A stretch of 35,886 nucleotides of DNA from Halolactibacillus halophilus (GTDB taxonomy: Bacteria; Bacillota; Bacilli; Bacillales; Amphibacillaceae), in the NCBI RefSeq assembly GCF_900115605.1, contig NZ_FOXC01000029.1, forward strand, positions 1 through 35,886, given 5' to 3'. A model generated the notes under the pieces. It had not been told where the DNA came from. It made no database searches and saw only the letters and a program-made list of their open reading frames with translations. Position numbers and translations under genes: made by a program. How positions within the stretch are numbered: the first letter of the stretch is position 1; every line of letters begins with the position of its first letter. Shown here in pieces: positions 1-8,006 of the stretch.

Positions 1-37
1 AAGCCTTCATGGCATCACTTATAAAAATCCAGAATTG

Positions 38-93
38 AAAAGCTCGGCTAACCTCTAGCCCAAAAAGGGCGAGGCCTAGCCGAGCTTTTCTTA
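38..93 (+). terminator. Rho-independent terminator of a gene upstream of the window
   Basis: Arms 38-50 and 77-89 are perfect complements (13 bp). Inner pairs CCTC/GAGG and GCCC/GGGC close on an AAAAA loop, and TTTTCTT follows. The gene it ends lies off the left edge; the first ~37 bases could be its 3' end (one frame stops at 36-38), but this cannot be settled here. Confidence 0.85.
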
Positions 94-165
94 TGTTTAA
101 AACCAACGAGTGAAAAGAGGAAGCCAGTCTAAAATCCATACTAGGACTAAAGTTACTTGCCGTGT

Positions 166-171
166 TATAAT
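166..171 (+). promoter_or_regulatory. Candidate -10 box of the PAS-GGDEF-EAL gene
   Basis: A perfect TATAAT lies 64 bases before the chosen start codon at 236. No good -35 hexamer is seen 16-18 bases upstream (AGGACT at 143-148), so it would be a weak or activated sigma-A promoter. Confidence 0.45.
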
Positions 172-235
172 GGGGGAAATATAAGTAAGCGAGATCATTA
201 TAGTTTGATAAGAGTATAAGAAAGAAGGTGTGAGG

Positions 236-2626
236 ATGTCGCCAAGGATCCAATCAGAAGACGTAAACGATGCAGAAAGTTTCTATTATACATTGTTTGA
301 ACAACACCATTTACCAGTGTTAATTATTCGGCCGGTAGATGGACAAATTATTGATGTGAATGAGACGGCTGTAAACTTTTATGGCTATGATAAACGAACG
401 TTAAAAGCGATGACGATTTTTGATCTTAACACGCTATCAAAAGCAGTCGTCAAACAAAAGATGACCGAAGTAAAGCGGGAAAAGGAGCGACGTTTTCATT
501 TTCAGCACCAGCTTAGTAGTGGTGAGATTCGGGACGTGAAAATCAATAGTATTCCAGTGACCTATCATGATGAAACGTTGTTGTTTTCACTCGTAACAGA
601 TATTACAGATGCGATAGAACATAACGCTTTTTTTCAGACATTATTTGAACAGTCACCTTATGCGATTATGATGATGAACCGTGACTACCAAATTGATAAA
701 GTAAATCATCACTTTGAAGTATTATTTGGCTATACGAATGAAGAGGCGGCTGGACATACACCCGAACAGTTGATTTATCCTGATGAACATAACGCGATGT
801 TTCGATCAAATAAGCGGATGATAGAAAAAGGAATCGTCATCAGTCAAAATAGTCACAGACAAGTAAAAAACGGGGACGTGATTGACATCCAAATGGTGGC
901 AATGCCTGTGTATGTTGATGAGTTTTTAGTGGCGACCTGTGCGATCTATATTGACAAGCGCCAAGAACAAGAAATGAAATCGTATAATCAAATGTTGGCG
1001 TCAGTACTTGAGAACACCAATCAAGGTGTGGTTATCACCAACACGACAGGTGAGATTGAATGGATTAATCAAGCCTACACGATGATTACTGGATATGATG
1101 AGGCCGATGTGAAAGGTGTTAATCCGCGCATACTACAATCCGGTAAGCATGATCAGCCATTTTACGAGAAGATGTGGCGAGATATTTTGACTTATGGCTC
1201 TTGGACGGGTGAGATTTGGAATCGTCGTAAAAACGGTGAGGTATTCCCTGAGTTTTTAAAAATCTTTTCAATTAAGAATGAACAAGGTGAGAATGTTCGT
1301 TTCGTTGGTATTTTTATTGATAACACAGAAGCAAAAGCACATGAAAAGCAAATCGATGTACTCGAAACAAAAGATACCTTAACGGGTCTGTATAACCGTT
1401 CTTATGTTGCGCAGTATCTTGACAGGGGGCTTACAGACTTAGATAAGCAGACGCTGACCCTGTTATATATGGACATTGATCGCTTTAAAGCGATCAATGA
1501 TAATCTAGGGCATGAAGTAGGAGACAAGTTACTAATCGCCTTTACTGATAAACTAAAGCGCAGTTTCCCTTTAGCAATGTTGGCACGTGTCAGTGGGGAT
1601 GAGTTTGTCATTGTCCTGCCTAACCAAGAACAAGGAAGTTGTGAAGCAGGTATTCAGCGTTTATTTGATCAACTTATCATTCCGCTAGACCTTGGTCATC
1701 ACCACCTGCTTGTGACGTGTAGTGTCGGTATTGCTTCCTATCCGCGTGATGCGGCAACGGCAAATGAATTACTGATGCATGCAGATATTGCGATGCTTGA
1801 AGCAAAAAAACAAGAGGGGAATTCATTCGCCTTTTATGATGAGGCCCATACGGTCAAGATGAATCGCGCTTTTAATGTGAAAACCGCGCTCCAACAAGCC
1901 GATTTTGACCGAGACTTCGCCCTACATTATCAACCAGTGATTGATGTACAAACAGGTCACGTTGTTGGGGCAGAAGCTCTGCTTCGCTTTAGTCATGCGA
2001 CACTTGGACGTGTGTCACCAGGTGAATTTATCCCAATCGCAGAAAATAATGGCCTTATCCTTTCAATTGGTGAGTGGGTGTTAAGACGGGCTTGTCGTGA
2101 TATAGGACCTTTGATTGAGATGATGTCAGACCGGTTTAAGTTAGCGGTCAATGTTTCGATTCAACAGCTCGAAAGTCGAACGTTCCCATTTGCCTTGAAA
2201 GCAATTTTGGAAGAGACTCAGTTTCCACAGGACCGGTTAGTACTTGAAGTAACAGAGGAAACGTCCGTCAGTCATTCTGAACGCGTCAAAGAGACGATTA
2301 ATCAAATTAAAAGCTACGGGGTTGACATCTCGATTGATGACTTTGGTACGGGCTATTCCTCACTTGAAAAATTGCATCATTTAAAGGTTGACCAGCTTAA
2401 AATTGATCAATCTTTTATTCGTGAGTTAGATGAGACAACCGCGATTGTGCGGGCGATCCTAGCTATGGGTGAGAGTTTGGGTTTATCGATTGTCGCTGAA
2501 GGTGTGGAGACAAAAGATCAACTCGACTTTTTAAAAACAACGACCTGTGATTATGTTCAAGGCTATTACTTTAGCCGGCCACTTACTTTTAAAGACTTCC
2601 AATCCTTCTTATCAAATAAAACTTGA
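236..2626 (+). CDS. PAS-PAS-PAS-GGDEF-EAL cyclic-di-GMP turnover protein
   Basis: Predicted cytoplasmic c-di-GMP enzyme of 796 residues with no membrane segment. Three PAS domains (about 12-125, 130-250 and 255-370; the third has the classic WINQAYTMITGY core) precede GGDEF (about 375-540) and EAL (about 550-796). The cyclase signature is SGDEF near residue 453, a one-residue variant often still active; there is no RxxD inhibitory site. The EAL domain keeps its metal and catalytic set: EALLRF near 580, N in LAVNVS, E in LEVTEE, DDFGTGYSS, K in KIDQSF, E in VAEGVE and Q in QGYYFSRP, so phosphodiesterase activity is expected. The frame opens with GTG at 230, but ATG at 236 fits the AAGGTG ribosome site at 225-230 better. 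Monocistronic. The net direction of c-di-GMP turnover and the PAS ligands cannot be read from sequence. Confidence 0.93.
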   Translation: MSPRIQSEDVNDAESFYYTLFEQHHLPVLIIRPVDGQIIDVNETAVNFYGYDKRTLKAMTIFDLNTLSKAVVKQKMTEVKREKERRFHFQHQLSSGEIRDVKINSIPVTYHDETLLFSLVTDITDAIEHNAFFQTLFEQSPYAIMMMNRDYQIDKVNHHFEVLFGYTNEEAAGHTPEQLIYPDEHNAMFRSNKRMIEKGIVISQNSHRQVKNGDVIDIQMVAMPVYVDEFLVATCAIYIDKRQEQEMKSYNQMLASVLENTNQGVVITNTTGEIEWINQAYTMITGYDEADVKGVNPRILQSGKHDQPFYEKMWRDILTYGSWTGEIWNRRKNGEVFPEFLKIFSIKNEQGENVRFVGIFIDNTEAKAHEKQIDVLETKDTLTGLYNRSYVAQYLDRGLTDLDKQTLTLLYMDIDRFKAINDNLGHEVGDKLLIAFTDKLKRSFPLAMLARVSGDEFVIVLPNQEQGSCEAGIQRLFDQLIIPLDLGHHHLLVTCSVGIASYPRDAATANELLMHADIAMLEAKKQEGNSFAFYDEAHTVKMNRAFNVKTALQQADFDRDFALHYQPVIDVQTGHVVGAEALLRFSHATLGRVSPGEFIPIAENNGLILSIGEWVLRRACRDIGPLIEMMSDRFKLAVNVSIQQLESRTFPFALKAILEETQFPQDRLVLEVTEETSVSHSERVKETINQIKSYGVDISIDDFGTGYSSLEKLHHLKVDQLKIDQSFIRELDETTAIVRAILAMGESLGLSIVAEGVETKDQLDFLKTTTCDYVQGYYFSRPLTFKDFQSFLSNKT

Positions 2627-2641
2627 TTGTCCTAAATAATC

Positions 2642-2695
2642 ATAGACCTAAAGGCAGGAGTAAGGAAAACTCAGGCTTTCGGGTCTATTTCTTTA
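2642..2695 (+). terminator. Terminator of the PAS-GGDEF-EAL gene
   Basis: Arms ATAGACC (2642-2648) and GGTCTAT (2682-2688) start a long imperfect hairpin that continues inward to GAGT/ACTC, followed by TTTCTTT. It begins 16 bases after the stop codon. Confidence 0.6.
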
Positions 2696-2765
2696 AAATG
2701 ATAAGGTAGTTTCAACAAATGGTTTCAATAAGACGAACGTTTAAATTAAGTAAAGACCAACAAAT

Positions 2766-2816
2766 GAAAAACAAGCCTTTAAGCGTTTAGAAGTCAACGT
2801 TTAAGGCTTGTTTTTT
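2766..2816. terminator. Bidirectional terminator between convergent genes
   Basis: AACAAGCC (2770-2777) pairs with GGCTTGTT (2805-2812), with further pairing through TTAA on both sides. A T run follows on the plus strand and A-rich sequence precedes the left arm, so it can end the minus-strand maltose phosphorylase transcript (stop at 2853) as well as read-through from the left. Confidence 0.8.
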
Positions 2817-2852
2817 ATGGTTGTATAATATTTGGTTATGTCTTTATGTTAG

Positions 2853-5156
2853 TTATTTTGTTGCAACTGTGACGGTATCATTACCTGAAACGTGTACGGT
2901 TTCATCAAAAATCTTCACATCAAGATCAACAGCTGTTTCATTTGTGACCTCAATCTGCGTTTGGGTTACACGGATGTTGAGCCGTGCCCCTCTAAAGACA
3001 ATCTTAAATGAGAAGCTATCCCACTGACCAGGGATGAACGGGCGTAAGTGTAACTCATGATCGATGACTTTCATGCCACCAAAGCCTTGAATAACGGACA
3101 TCCATGTCCCGGCCATACTGGTGATATGGCAACCATCTTCGGTGTCGTTATTGTAGTTATCTAAGTCAAGACGAGCCGTGCGTAAGTACATGTCATACGC
3201 TTTATCTTGATAACCGAGTTGGCAGGCTAAAATTGAGTGTACACATGGTGAGAGCGATGATTCGTGAACAGTCATTGGCTCATAGAAGTCAAAGTTTCGC
3301 TTGATGGTTGCTAGGTCGTATTTATGATTCAAGAAATGCATCCCTTGTAAGACATCGGCTTGTTTAATGAAACAAGAGCGTAAGATGCGGTCCCATGACC
3401 AGTTTTGGTTAAGTGGTAAGTGTTTTGGATCTAAGTCTGATACTTTCATAATCTCTTTATCTAAGAAGTTATCTGCTTGTAAGAAGACACCTAATGCCTC
3501 GTCCACTGGGTAGTACATTTTGTCAATAATCGATTCCCATTTGGTTGTTTCTTCTGGTTTAAGCTCAAGCTGATCGATCCATTTCGTATAAAGTTCTTTA
3601 TTAGACGCTTTTAAATCACGAAGTGATTCCAATGTGTAAGACATCGTCCAGCTGGCAATTCGGTTGGTGTACCAGTTGTTGTTGACGTTGTTGTCATATT
3701 CATTCGGTCCCGTCACACCATGCATCATGTAGACATCTTTACGCGGCACGTAGTGAACGCGTTCTTCCCAAAAACGTGAAATTTCAACGAGAACTTCAAT
3801 CCCCAATTCACCAATGTAGTCTTTATCACCGGTATAGTTTACATAGTCATAAATCGCATAGGCAATCGCCCCATTACGGTGAATTTCTTCAAATGTAATC
3901 TCCCACTCATTGTGGCTTTCTTCTCCGTTCATTGTAACCATTGGATAAAGAGCACCTTTAGTGAAACCAAGTTTCTTCGCATTTTCTTTTGCTTTCTCTA
4001 AATGATTGTGACGGTAGACAAGTAAGTTACGCGGAATACGTTCATCCGCCGTCGCAAGATAAAACGGCAAGCAGTAAGCTTCTGTGTCCCAGTAAGTACT
4101 ACCACCATATTTTTCACCAGTAAAGCCTTTTGGACCAATATTTAGACGGGCATCTTCACCGGTATACGTTTGGTTCATTTGGAAAATGTTAAAACGAATC
4201 CCTTGTTGGGCACTGACGTCACCTTCGATGACGATATCACTGTCTTGCCATTTCTTATCCCACGCGTCTTTTTGGGCAGTTTTTAACGCGCTAAAACCAA
4301 TCGCAACCGCATCAGTTAATTTTGATGTTGCGACGGCTTCGAGGGTATCATTGTCGTGATCGCGATTGGTGACATTTGCCGCATATTTGTAAATCACTGT
4401 TGTTTTTCCTTGTGTCAGCGGTGCTTGGAAAGTGACATCGGCATACTTTTCACGGGTAGAGGTTGCATTTGGTTTAATTATGTTACCATCTGTTTCGACA
4501 AATGTTTGCATCTTAGATGTGTAGTAAAAATCAAGTTTTTTTGTTTTAACTGTGACAAGGGCTTCATTACCTGATGCTTGTTGATTAACCTCAGCCCAGA
4601 ACTTTTCATCATAGTTGGCATCGCTATTAATAATATCACCGTCTAAGTAAGAGGTAATGTCAATTTCACCGTCAAAATTAGCCGGTGTAATTTTGTATTC
4701 AATCGCCCCAATTTCTTTCATCGTAATACTGACAAAGCGGGTCGCTTCAACTTTTATAGTGTTCCCGTTTGAAAGTTTAGCGGTGAAGGTACGATAGAGG
4801 TAGCCTTCTTTCATATTAAGTTCACGGGTGAAGTCTAAAACTTCGGCAGTATTTAAATCTAACTCGGTGCCGTTAATGACAAGTTTTAAGCCAATCCAAT
4901 TGGTGGCATTAAGTACTTTGGCAAAGTATTCAGGGTAGCCGTTTTTCCACCAACCGACCCGAGTTTTATCCGGGTAGTAGACACCGGCCATGTAGCTACC
5001 TTGTAGGGATGAACCAGTATACGATTCTTCAAAGTTCGCACGTTGCCCCATATGGCCATTCCCGATACTAAACACACTTTCTGAGATTTCATGTTTTGTT
5101 TTGTCAAAACCCTCTTCAATAATTGACCAAGGGTGTTCTTTTAAATAAGGTTTCAT
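2853..5156 (-). CDS. mapA: Maltose phosphorylase (glycoside hydrolase family 65)
   Basis: Cytosolic phosphorolysis of maltose to beta-glucose-1-phosphate plus glucose. The 767 residues match the full length of bacterial GH65 phosphorylases: N-terminal beta-sandwich (1 to about 260), linker, (alpha/alpha)6 barrel and small C-terminal beta domain. The general acid is Glu486 in GVTGPNEYDNN. The acceptor-site loop at about 413-430 reads HNEWEITFEEIHRNGA, the form I know from maltose phosphorylases rather than trehalose or kojibiose phosphorylases, so the substrate call is fairly good though inferred. No signal peptide. AGGAGG at 5165-5170 precedes the ATG. It lies 51 bases downstream of pgmB on the same strand, so beta-G1P would go straight to G6P. 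No maltose transporter or MalR gene is present in the window. Confidence 0.93.
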   Translation of the reverse strand: MKPYLKEHPWSIIEEGFDKTKHEISESVFSIGNGHMGQRANFEESYTGSSLQGSYMAGVYYPDKTRVGWWKNGYPEYFAKVLNATNWIGLKLVINGTELDLNTAEVLDFTRELNMKEGYLYRTFTAKLSNGNTIKVEATRFVSITMKEIGAIEYKITPANFDGEIDITSYLDGDIINSDANYDEKFWAEVNQQASGNEALVTVKTKKLDFYYTSKMQTFVETDGNIIKPNATSTREKYADVTFQAPLTQGKTTVIYKYAANVTNRDHDNDTLEAVATSKLTDAVAIGFSALKTAQKDAWDKKWQDSDIVIEGDVSAQQGIRFNIFQMNQTYTGEDARLNIGPKGFTGEKYGGSTYWDTEAYCLPFYLATADERIPRNLLVYRHNHLEKAKENAKKLGFTKGALYPMVTMNGEESHNEWEITFEEIHRNGAIAYAIYDYVNYTGDKDYIGELGIEVLVEISRFWEERVHYVPRKDVYMMHGVTGPNEYDNNVNNNWYTNRIASWTMSYTLESLRDLKASNKELYTKWIDQLELKPEETTKWESIIDKMYYPVDEALGVFLQADNFLDKEIMKVSDLDPKHLPLNQNWSWDRILRSCFIKQADVLQGMHFLNHKYDLATIKRNFDFYEPMTVHESSLSPCVHSILACQLGYQDKAYDMYLRTARLDLDNYNNDTEDGCHITSMAGTWMSVIQGFGGMKVIDHELHLRPFIPGQWDSFSFKIVFRGARLNIRVTQTQIEVTNETAVDLDVKIFDETVHVSGNDTVTVATK

Positions 5157-5207
5157 AATAAATTCCTCCTAATCTGTGATCGCTGTTATAAAATGATAGT
5201 TTTTTTA

Positions 5208-5852
5208 TTACTTGAGGCGCTCGAGTGTCATTTCTGATAAGTCACTAACATAATCATCAGCACCGGTTAAGACATTAGCATCACCAACACCAACGACATA
5301 CATGCCAGCATTTTTCCCGGCTTGTATCCCAGCCTGGGCATCTTCAAATACGACACAATCTTGCGGGGCAACACCAAGTAACTCAGCCCCTTTTAAGAAG
5401 ACTTCAGGGTCGGGTTTTGCTTTTTTAATGACGTTGCCATCAACAATCGCATCAAAAGCATCATATAGCTCAATTTGATTTAAAATAATCGGGGCATTTT
5501 TACTTGCCGAACCAAGGGCAACTTTAATCCCGGCTTCTTTTAACGCCTTCAAAAAATCAGTGACACCGGGTAAGATTTCTGATGCATCCATTTGTTTAAT
5601 CGCTTTTACGTATTGATCATTTTTTTTGGCAGCGAGTGCGTTCTTTTTATCTTCAGGTAACGTCAAGCCACCGACTTCAAGTAGAATAGTTAATGAGTCC
5701 ATCCGACTGACACCTTTTAAACGTTCGTTATCTTGTTCAGTAAATTCAAATCCTAATTCACGTGCCAGTGCACGCCATGCAATGAAATGATGTTTAGCGG
5801 TATCGACAATGACACCATCTAAATCAAATAGGACAGCCTTAGGCATTCCCAT
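5208..5852 (-). CDS. pgmB: Beta-phosphoglucomutase
   Basis: HAD-superfamily mutase converting beta-glucose-1-phosphate to glucose-6-phosphate in the cytosol, downstream of maltose phosphorolysis. The 214 residues match family length (about 220). FDLDGVIVDT carries the nucleophile Asp10 and acid/base Asp12. The cap keeps the LKGVSRMDSL substrate loop; LGSASKN, the KAKPDPEVF lysine and VFEDAQAG (Glu and Asp for magnesium) complete the active site. The frame stays open to 5927, but GGAGGAGG at 5861-5868 sits 8 bases before the ATG at 5852, giving MGMPKAVLFD, and the extra N-terminal residues would be 5' leader. It is first in a two-gene operon with maltose phosphorylase. Operator-like palindromes lie upstream. 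Confidence 0.95.
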   Translation of the reverse strand: MGMPKAVLFDLDGVIVDTAKHHFIAWRALARELGFEFTEQDNERLKGVSRMDSLTILLEVGGLTLPEDKKNALAAKKNDQYVKAIKQMDASEILPGVTDFLKALKEAGIKVALGSASKNAPIILNQIELYDAFDAIVDGNVIKKAKPDPEVFLKGAELLGVAPQDCVVFEDAQAGIQAGKNAGMYVVGVGDANVLTGADDYVSDLSEMTLERLK

Positions 5853-5886
5853 AGGTGATTCCTCCTCCAGATTAATCTCTCTTTTT

Positions 5887-5892
5887 ATCATA
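5887..5892 (-). promoter_or_regulatory. Candidate -10 box of the pgmB-mapA operon
   Basis: Minus-strand TATGAT lies about 35 bases upstream of the pgmB start. The matching -35 position is poor (TTTCAT) and overlaps the cre-like site at 5911-5924, which suits a promoter controlled by a protein bound there. Confidence 0.4.
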
Positions 5893-5910
5893 CAACAAGA
5901 CAACTTTAAA

Positions 5911-5924
5911 TGAAAGCGATTTCG
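5911..5924. promoter_or_regulatory. cre-like / LacI-family operator
   Basis: TGAAAGCGATTTCG matches the CcpA consensus TGWNANCGNTNWCA at all but the last position. It overlaps the presumed -35 of the pgmB-mapA promoter. It could serve CcpA or a MalR-type LacI-family repressor; the sequence cannot tell which. Confidence 0.6.
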
Positions 5925-5951
5925 CATAAAACTTAATAAAAATGAAAAAAA

Positions 5952-5966
5952 GTAAGCGATTTACTA
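5952..5966. promoter_or_regulatory. Second cre/LacI-like palindrome
   Basis: AGTAA-GCGAT-TTACT (arms AGTAA and TTACT) shares the AAGCGATTT core of the site at 5911. It is less close to the CcpA consensus and more like a dedicated LacI-family operator. Its centre is about 40 bases from the first site, roughly four helical turns. Confidence 0.4.
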
Positions 5967-6032
5967 AGCTAATTATCAACAATAATAGATTTTAAGTTCA
6001 GCTAATAAAATGTTTATTTCGTAAAATATAAT

Positions 6033-6046
6033 GCAATCGATTTCCT
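6033..6046. promoter_or_regulatory. Third cre-like site, upstream of the lipoprotein gene
   Basis: TGCAATCGATTTCC has two mismatches to the CcpA consensus. It lies nearer the divergent lipoprotein gene, so either unit could be the target. Confidence 0.3.
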
Positions 6047-6161
6047 TAATGGTAAAACAGTTGTTAATCAAAAACAAAATATGGATAGGGATGTAAAAAA
6101 AGTGAAAGTTATGTTAAGATGAACAGGAACGATTCTATTTTACATATTGGAGGAAAAAGAC

Positions 6162-6692
6162 ATGAAAAAGTTAATCAGTGTGCTTATAGTTGGCAGTCTA
6201 ATGCTATTTATCACCGCATGTGGTAATCAAACCGAACAAGTCGTTATTCCACAAACCTTCTTCTCAGAAGCCGAATTGGAAGAAATTATGGCCGAGATGG
6301 AAGTAGATGATGAAGCAGAGGTAACAGTTAATGATGACGGTGATCTCGTCTACGAGATGCCAAAAGAAGAATATGATGAGATGATGGAAGAATTAGCTGA
6401 AGGTATTGATGAGATGATTGAGGATGTTTTATCAGATGACACAATTTCAGCAGTTAAAGCGATTGATGTAAATGATGATTATGATATGTATGAAATTACG
6501 GTTGAAAGAGTGGAATTTGAAGAAAGCTTACAAGGGATGTTTATTTTAGGCCTTGGTATTAGTGGCGTGATGTATCAAACGTTTGATAACACAACTGATA
6601 GTCAGTCAGTAACGTTTGATTATATCGATGAAGCAACAGGTGATGTCTATGATACGGTTATCTACCCTGAAGCGTTAGAAGATATGCAGTAA
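6162..6692 (+). CDS. Small acidic lipoprotein of unknown function
   Basis: A 176-residue exported lipoprotein. MKKLISVLIVGSLMLF is a typical signal sequence ending in the lipobox ITAC, so the mature protein begins at Cys20 and is anchored on the outer face of the membrane. The mature part is strongly acidic, with a Glu/Asp/Met-rich helical stretch at about residues 45-105, then a predicted beta-rich tail. The pattern of a short IP strand, LVYEMPKEEYDEMMEE and a later short hydrophobic stretch recalls small streptococcal lipoproteins of unknown role; that likeness is from memory and weak. TGGAGG at 6148-6153 sets the ATG at 6162; the in-frame TTG at 6147 lies inside the ribosome site. An extended -10 (TGTTAAGAT, 6112-6120) is a possible promoter. 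Monocistronic. No function is proposed. Confidence 0.85.
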   Translation: MKKLISVLIVGSLMLFITACGNQTEQVVIPQTFFSEAELEEIMAEMEVDDEAEVTVNDDGDLVYEMPKEEYDEMMEELAEGIDEMIEDVLSDDTISAVKAIDVNDDYDMYEITVERVEFEESLQGMFILGLGISGVMYQTFDNTTDSQSVTFDYIDEATGDVYDTVIYPEALEDMQ

Positions 6693-6713
6693 AAGTGTTG
6701 TAAAGAGAACAAA

Positions 6714-6765
6714 CATAAAAGAGAGCCTACACGTCCAATCGATGTGTAGGCTCTCTTTTATGTCT
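6714..6765. terminator. Strong terminator after the lipoprotein gene
   Basis: A perfect 19-bp stem (6714-6732 with 6744-6762) encloses an 11-base loop. The stem's own A and T ends supply T-rich sequence on either strand. Confidence 0.85.
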
Positions 6766-6851
6766 TACTTTTGACTGCATGATTGTTTTTGCGTGATCTC
6801 CTCCCTCGAACATTCGTGAGAATATTAGGTGGGGGTAGCTCAATTGTATCT

Positions 6852-6945
6852 ATACTCGATTATTCTGTGCTCGTCCACCTTAAGTGAAACTAAATAGACG
6901 AGCTAAAACAAAGCGTACAACAGGCATGTTGAAATAATCGAGTAT
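6852..6945. repeat. Nested inverted-repeat element in the lipoprotein-murR gap
   Basis: The 13-bp perfect repeat ATACTCGATTATT (6852-6864) / AATAATCGAGTAT (6933-6945) encloses a second perfect pair GCTCGTC (6869-6875) / GACGAGC (6897-6903). It has no T run and encodes nothing. It might be a structured RNA, a paired protein-binding site or the remnant of a small non-coding insertion. The rest of the 6763-7052 gap shows nothing I can name apart from the repeat at 6978-7000. Confidence 0.45.
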
Positions 6946-6977
6946 TTTAACGCTATCATTCGTTTTCAGAATATTTT

Positions 6978-7000
6978 GTTTCATTTTTAAGAGCTGAAAC
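6978..7000. promoter_or_regulatory. Candidate operator of the mur operon
   Basis: GTTTCA (6978-6983) and TGAAAC (6995-7000) form a perfect inverted repeat with 11 bases between, about 50 bases upstream of the murR -35. MurR is the natural candidate to bind it, by inference only. Confidence 0.35.
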
Positions 7001-7052
7001 GAACGGTTTTCTATCAATGTATGGTACAATGTTTCATAAAGTAAGCGGTTTA

Positions 7053-7080
7053 TTGACACTATGTTTTATAGTGGTAAGAT
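7053..7080 (+). promoter_or_regulatory. Sigma-A promoter of the mur operon
   Basis: A consensus TTGACA at 7053-7058, a 16-base spacer and TAAGAT at 7075-7080. It lies inside the longer open frame that begins at 7017, which supports the downstream murR start at 7104. Confidence 0.65.
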
Positions 7081-7103
7081 GTGAATTAAAGGAGCGCTCC
7101 TCG

Positions 7104-8006
7104 ATGGAAATTATTACGATTCGGATGAAAACATACCGAGAAGAAGCAACTACAACAGAACAAGCCATTATTGATTTTGTCCTCGCCGAACCTAAAAAGG
7201 TAAGTCGCATGACGATTTATGCTTTAAGTGAAGCGACGTTTACATCACCATCATCAATTATTAGGTTGTGTAAGCAGTTGGGGTTTTCAGGATTTAAAGG
7301 GTTTAGTAAAGCTTTGTTGTATGAATTAGCAGTAAGGGATCATTATAAAGCAAAAGAGATCAGTGATGTAGAACGAACAGATAAGCTTAGTGATGTGATT
7401 CATAAAGTGACACATAAGAATATCCTCTCACTGGAAGAAACGGGAGATTTATTGGATGAAGCGATTGTCGACCAATGTCTTGAGTGGATGATGAAAGCTG
7501 ATCGTCTTGTCCTGTTTGGTATGGGTGCCTCATTAATTGTCGCAAAAGATGCCCAATTAAAATTTACCCGGATTAACAAAATGTCTTATGTCAATGAGGA
7601 CTGGCATACACAATTATTGATGGCTAAAAACATGAACGCGCGTGATATCGCCATTGTCATATCTTATTCAGGTCAAACAGATGAGATGGTGACATGTTTA
7701 GATGAAGTAAAACGAAATGGAGCAAAAGCTATTTCAATTACGAAGTTTGGTCATTCACCCATTGCTGATAAGTCAGATCTACAGCTTTATGTAGCCGCAA
7801 ATGAATACAGTTTTAGAAGTGGCGCTATGGCGTCACGAATAGCTCAACTCAATTTAGTTGATATTCTATATACAGCCTATGTAAATAAAGAGTATGAGCA
7901 ATCACTGGAAATACTAGAGAAAACTCAAATTAGAAAGGGGACAAATGAGGATGGATTTAACCAAATTAACAACAGAGAAAAGAAATCCCCGTACGATGGA
8001 TCTTGA
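7104..8006 (+). CDS. murR: MurR/RpiR-family regulator of MurNAc use
   Basis: A 300-residue transcription factor: N-terminal RpiR helix-turn-helix (about 1-77, with SRMTIYALSEATFTSPSSII and the CKQLGFSGFKGF recognition region) and a C-terminal SIS sugar-phosphate domain (about 120-250, with LVLFGMGAS and IVISYSGQTDEM). Its position at the head of murQ-murP-mupG suggests MurNAc-6-phosphate as effector; repressor or activator cannot be told. The frame is open from 7017, but the promoter lies at 7053-7080 and AAAGGAG at 7088-7094 leads to ATG 7104, so the shorter protein is chosen. The ribosome site sits in a 10-bp perfect palindrome (GGAGCGCTCC). The last 62 bases overlap murQ, implying coupled translation. 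Confidence 0.88.
   Translation: MEIITIRMKTYREEATTTEQAIIDFVLAEPKKVSRMTIYALSEATFTSPSSIIRLCKQLGFSGFKGFSKALLYELAVRDHYKAKEISDVERTDKLSDVIHKVTHKNILSLEETGDLLDEAIVDQCLEWMMKADRLVLFGMGASLIVAKDAQLKFTRINKMSYVNEDWHTQLLMAKNMNARDIAIVISYSGQTDEMVTCLDEVKRNGAKAISITKFGHSPIADKSDLQLYVAANEYSFRSGAMASRIAQLNLVDILYTAYVNKEYEQSLEILEKTQIRKGTNEDGFNQINNREKKSPYDGS

Noticed and set aside
5853-5927. N-terminal extension of beta-phosphoglucomutase in the open frame to 5927
   Set aside because: The extension crosses the ribosome site, the -10 box and the start of the operator region, and the known family starts at the MGMPKAVLFD position.
7017-7103. Longer murR starting at 7017
   Set aside because: The extension covers the TTGACA/TAAGAT promoter and has no ribosome site at its start.
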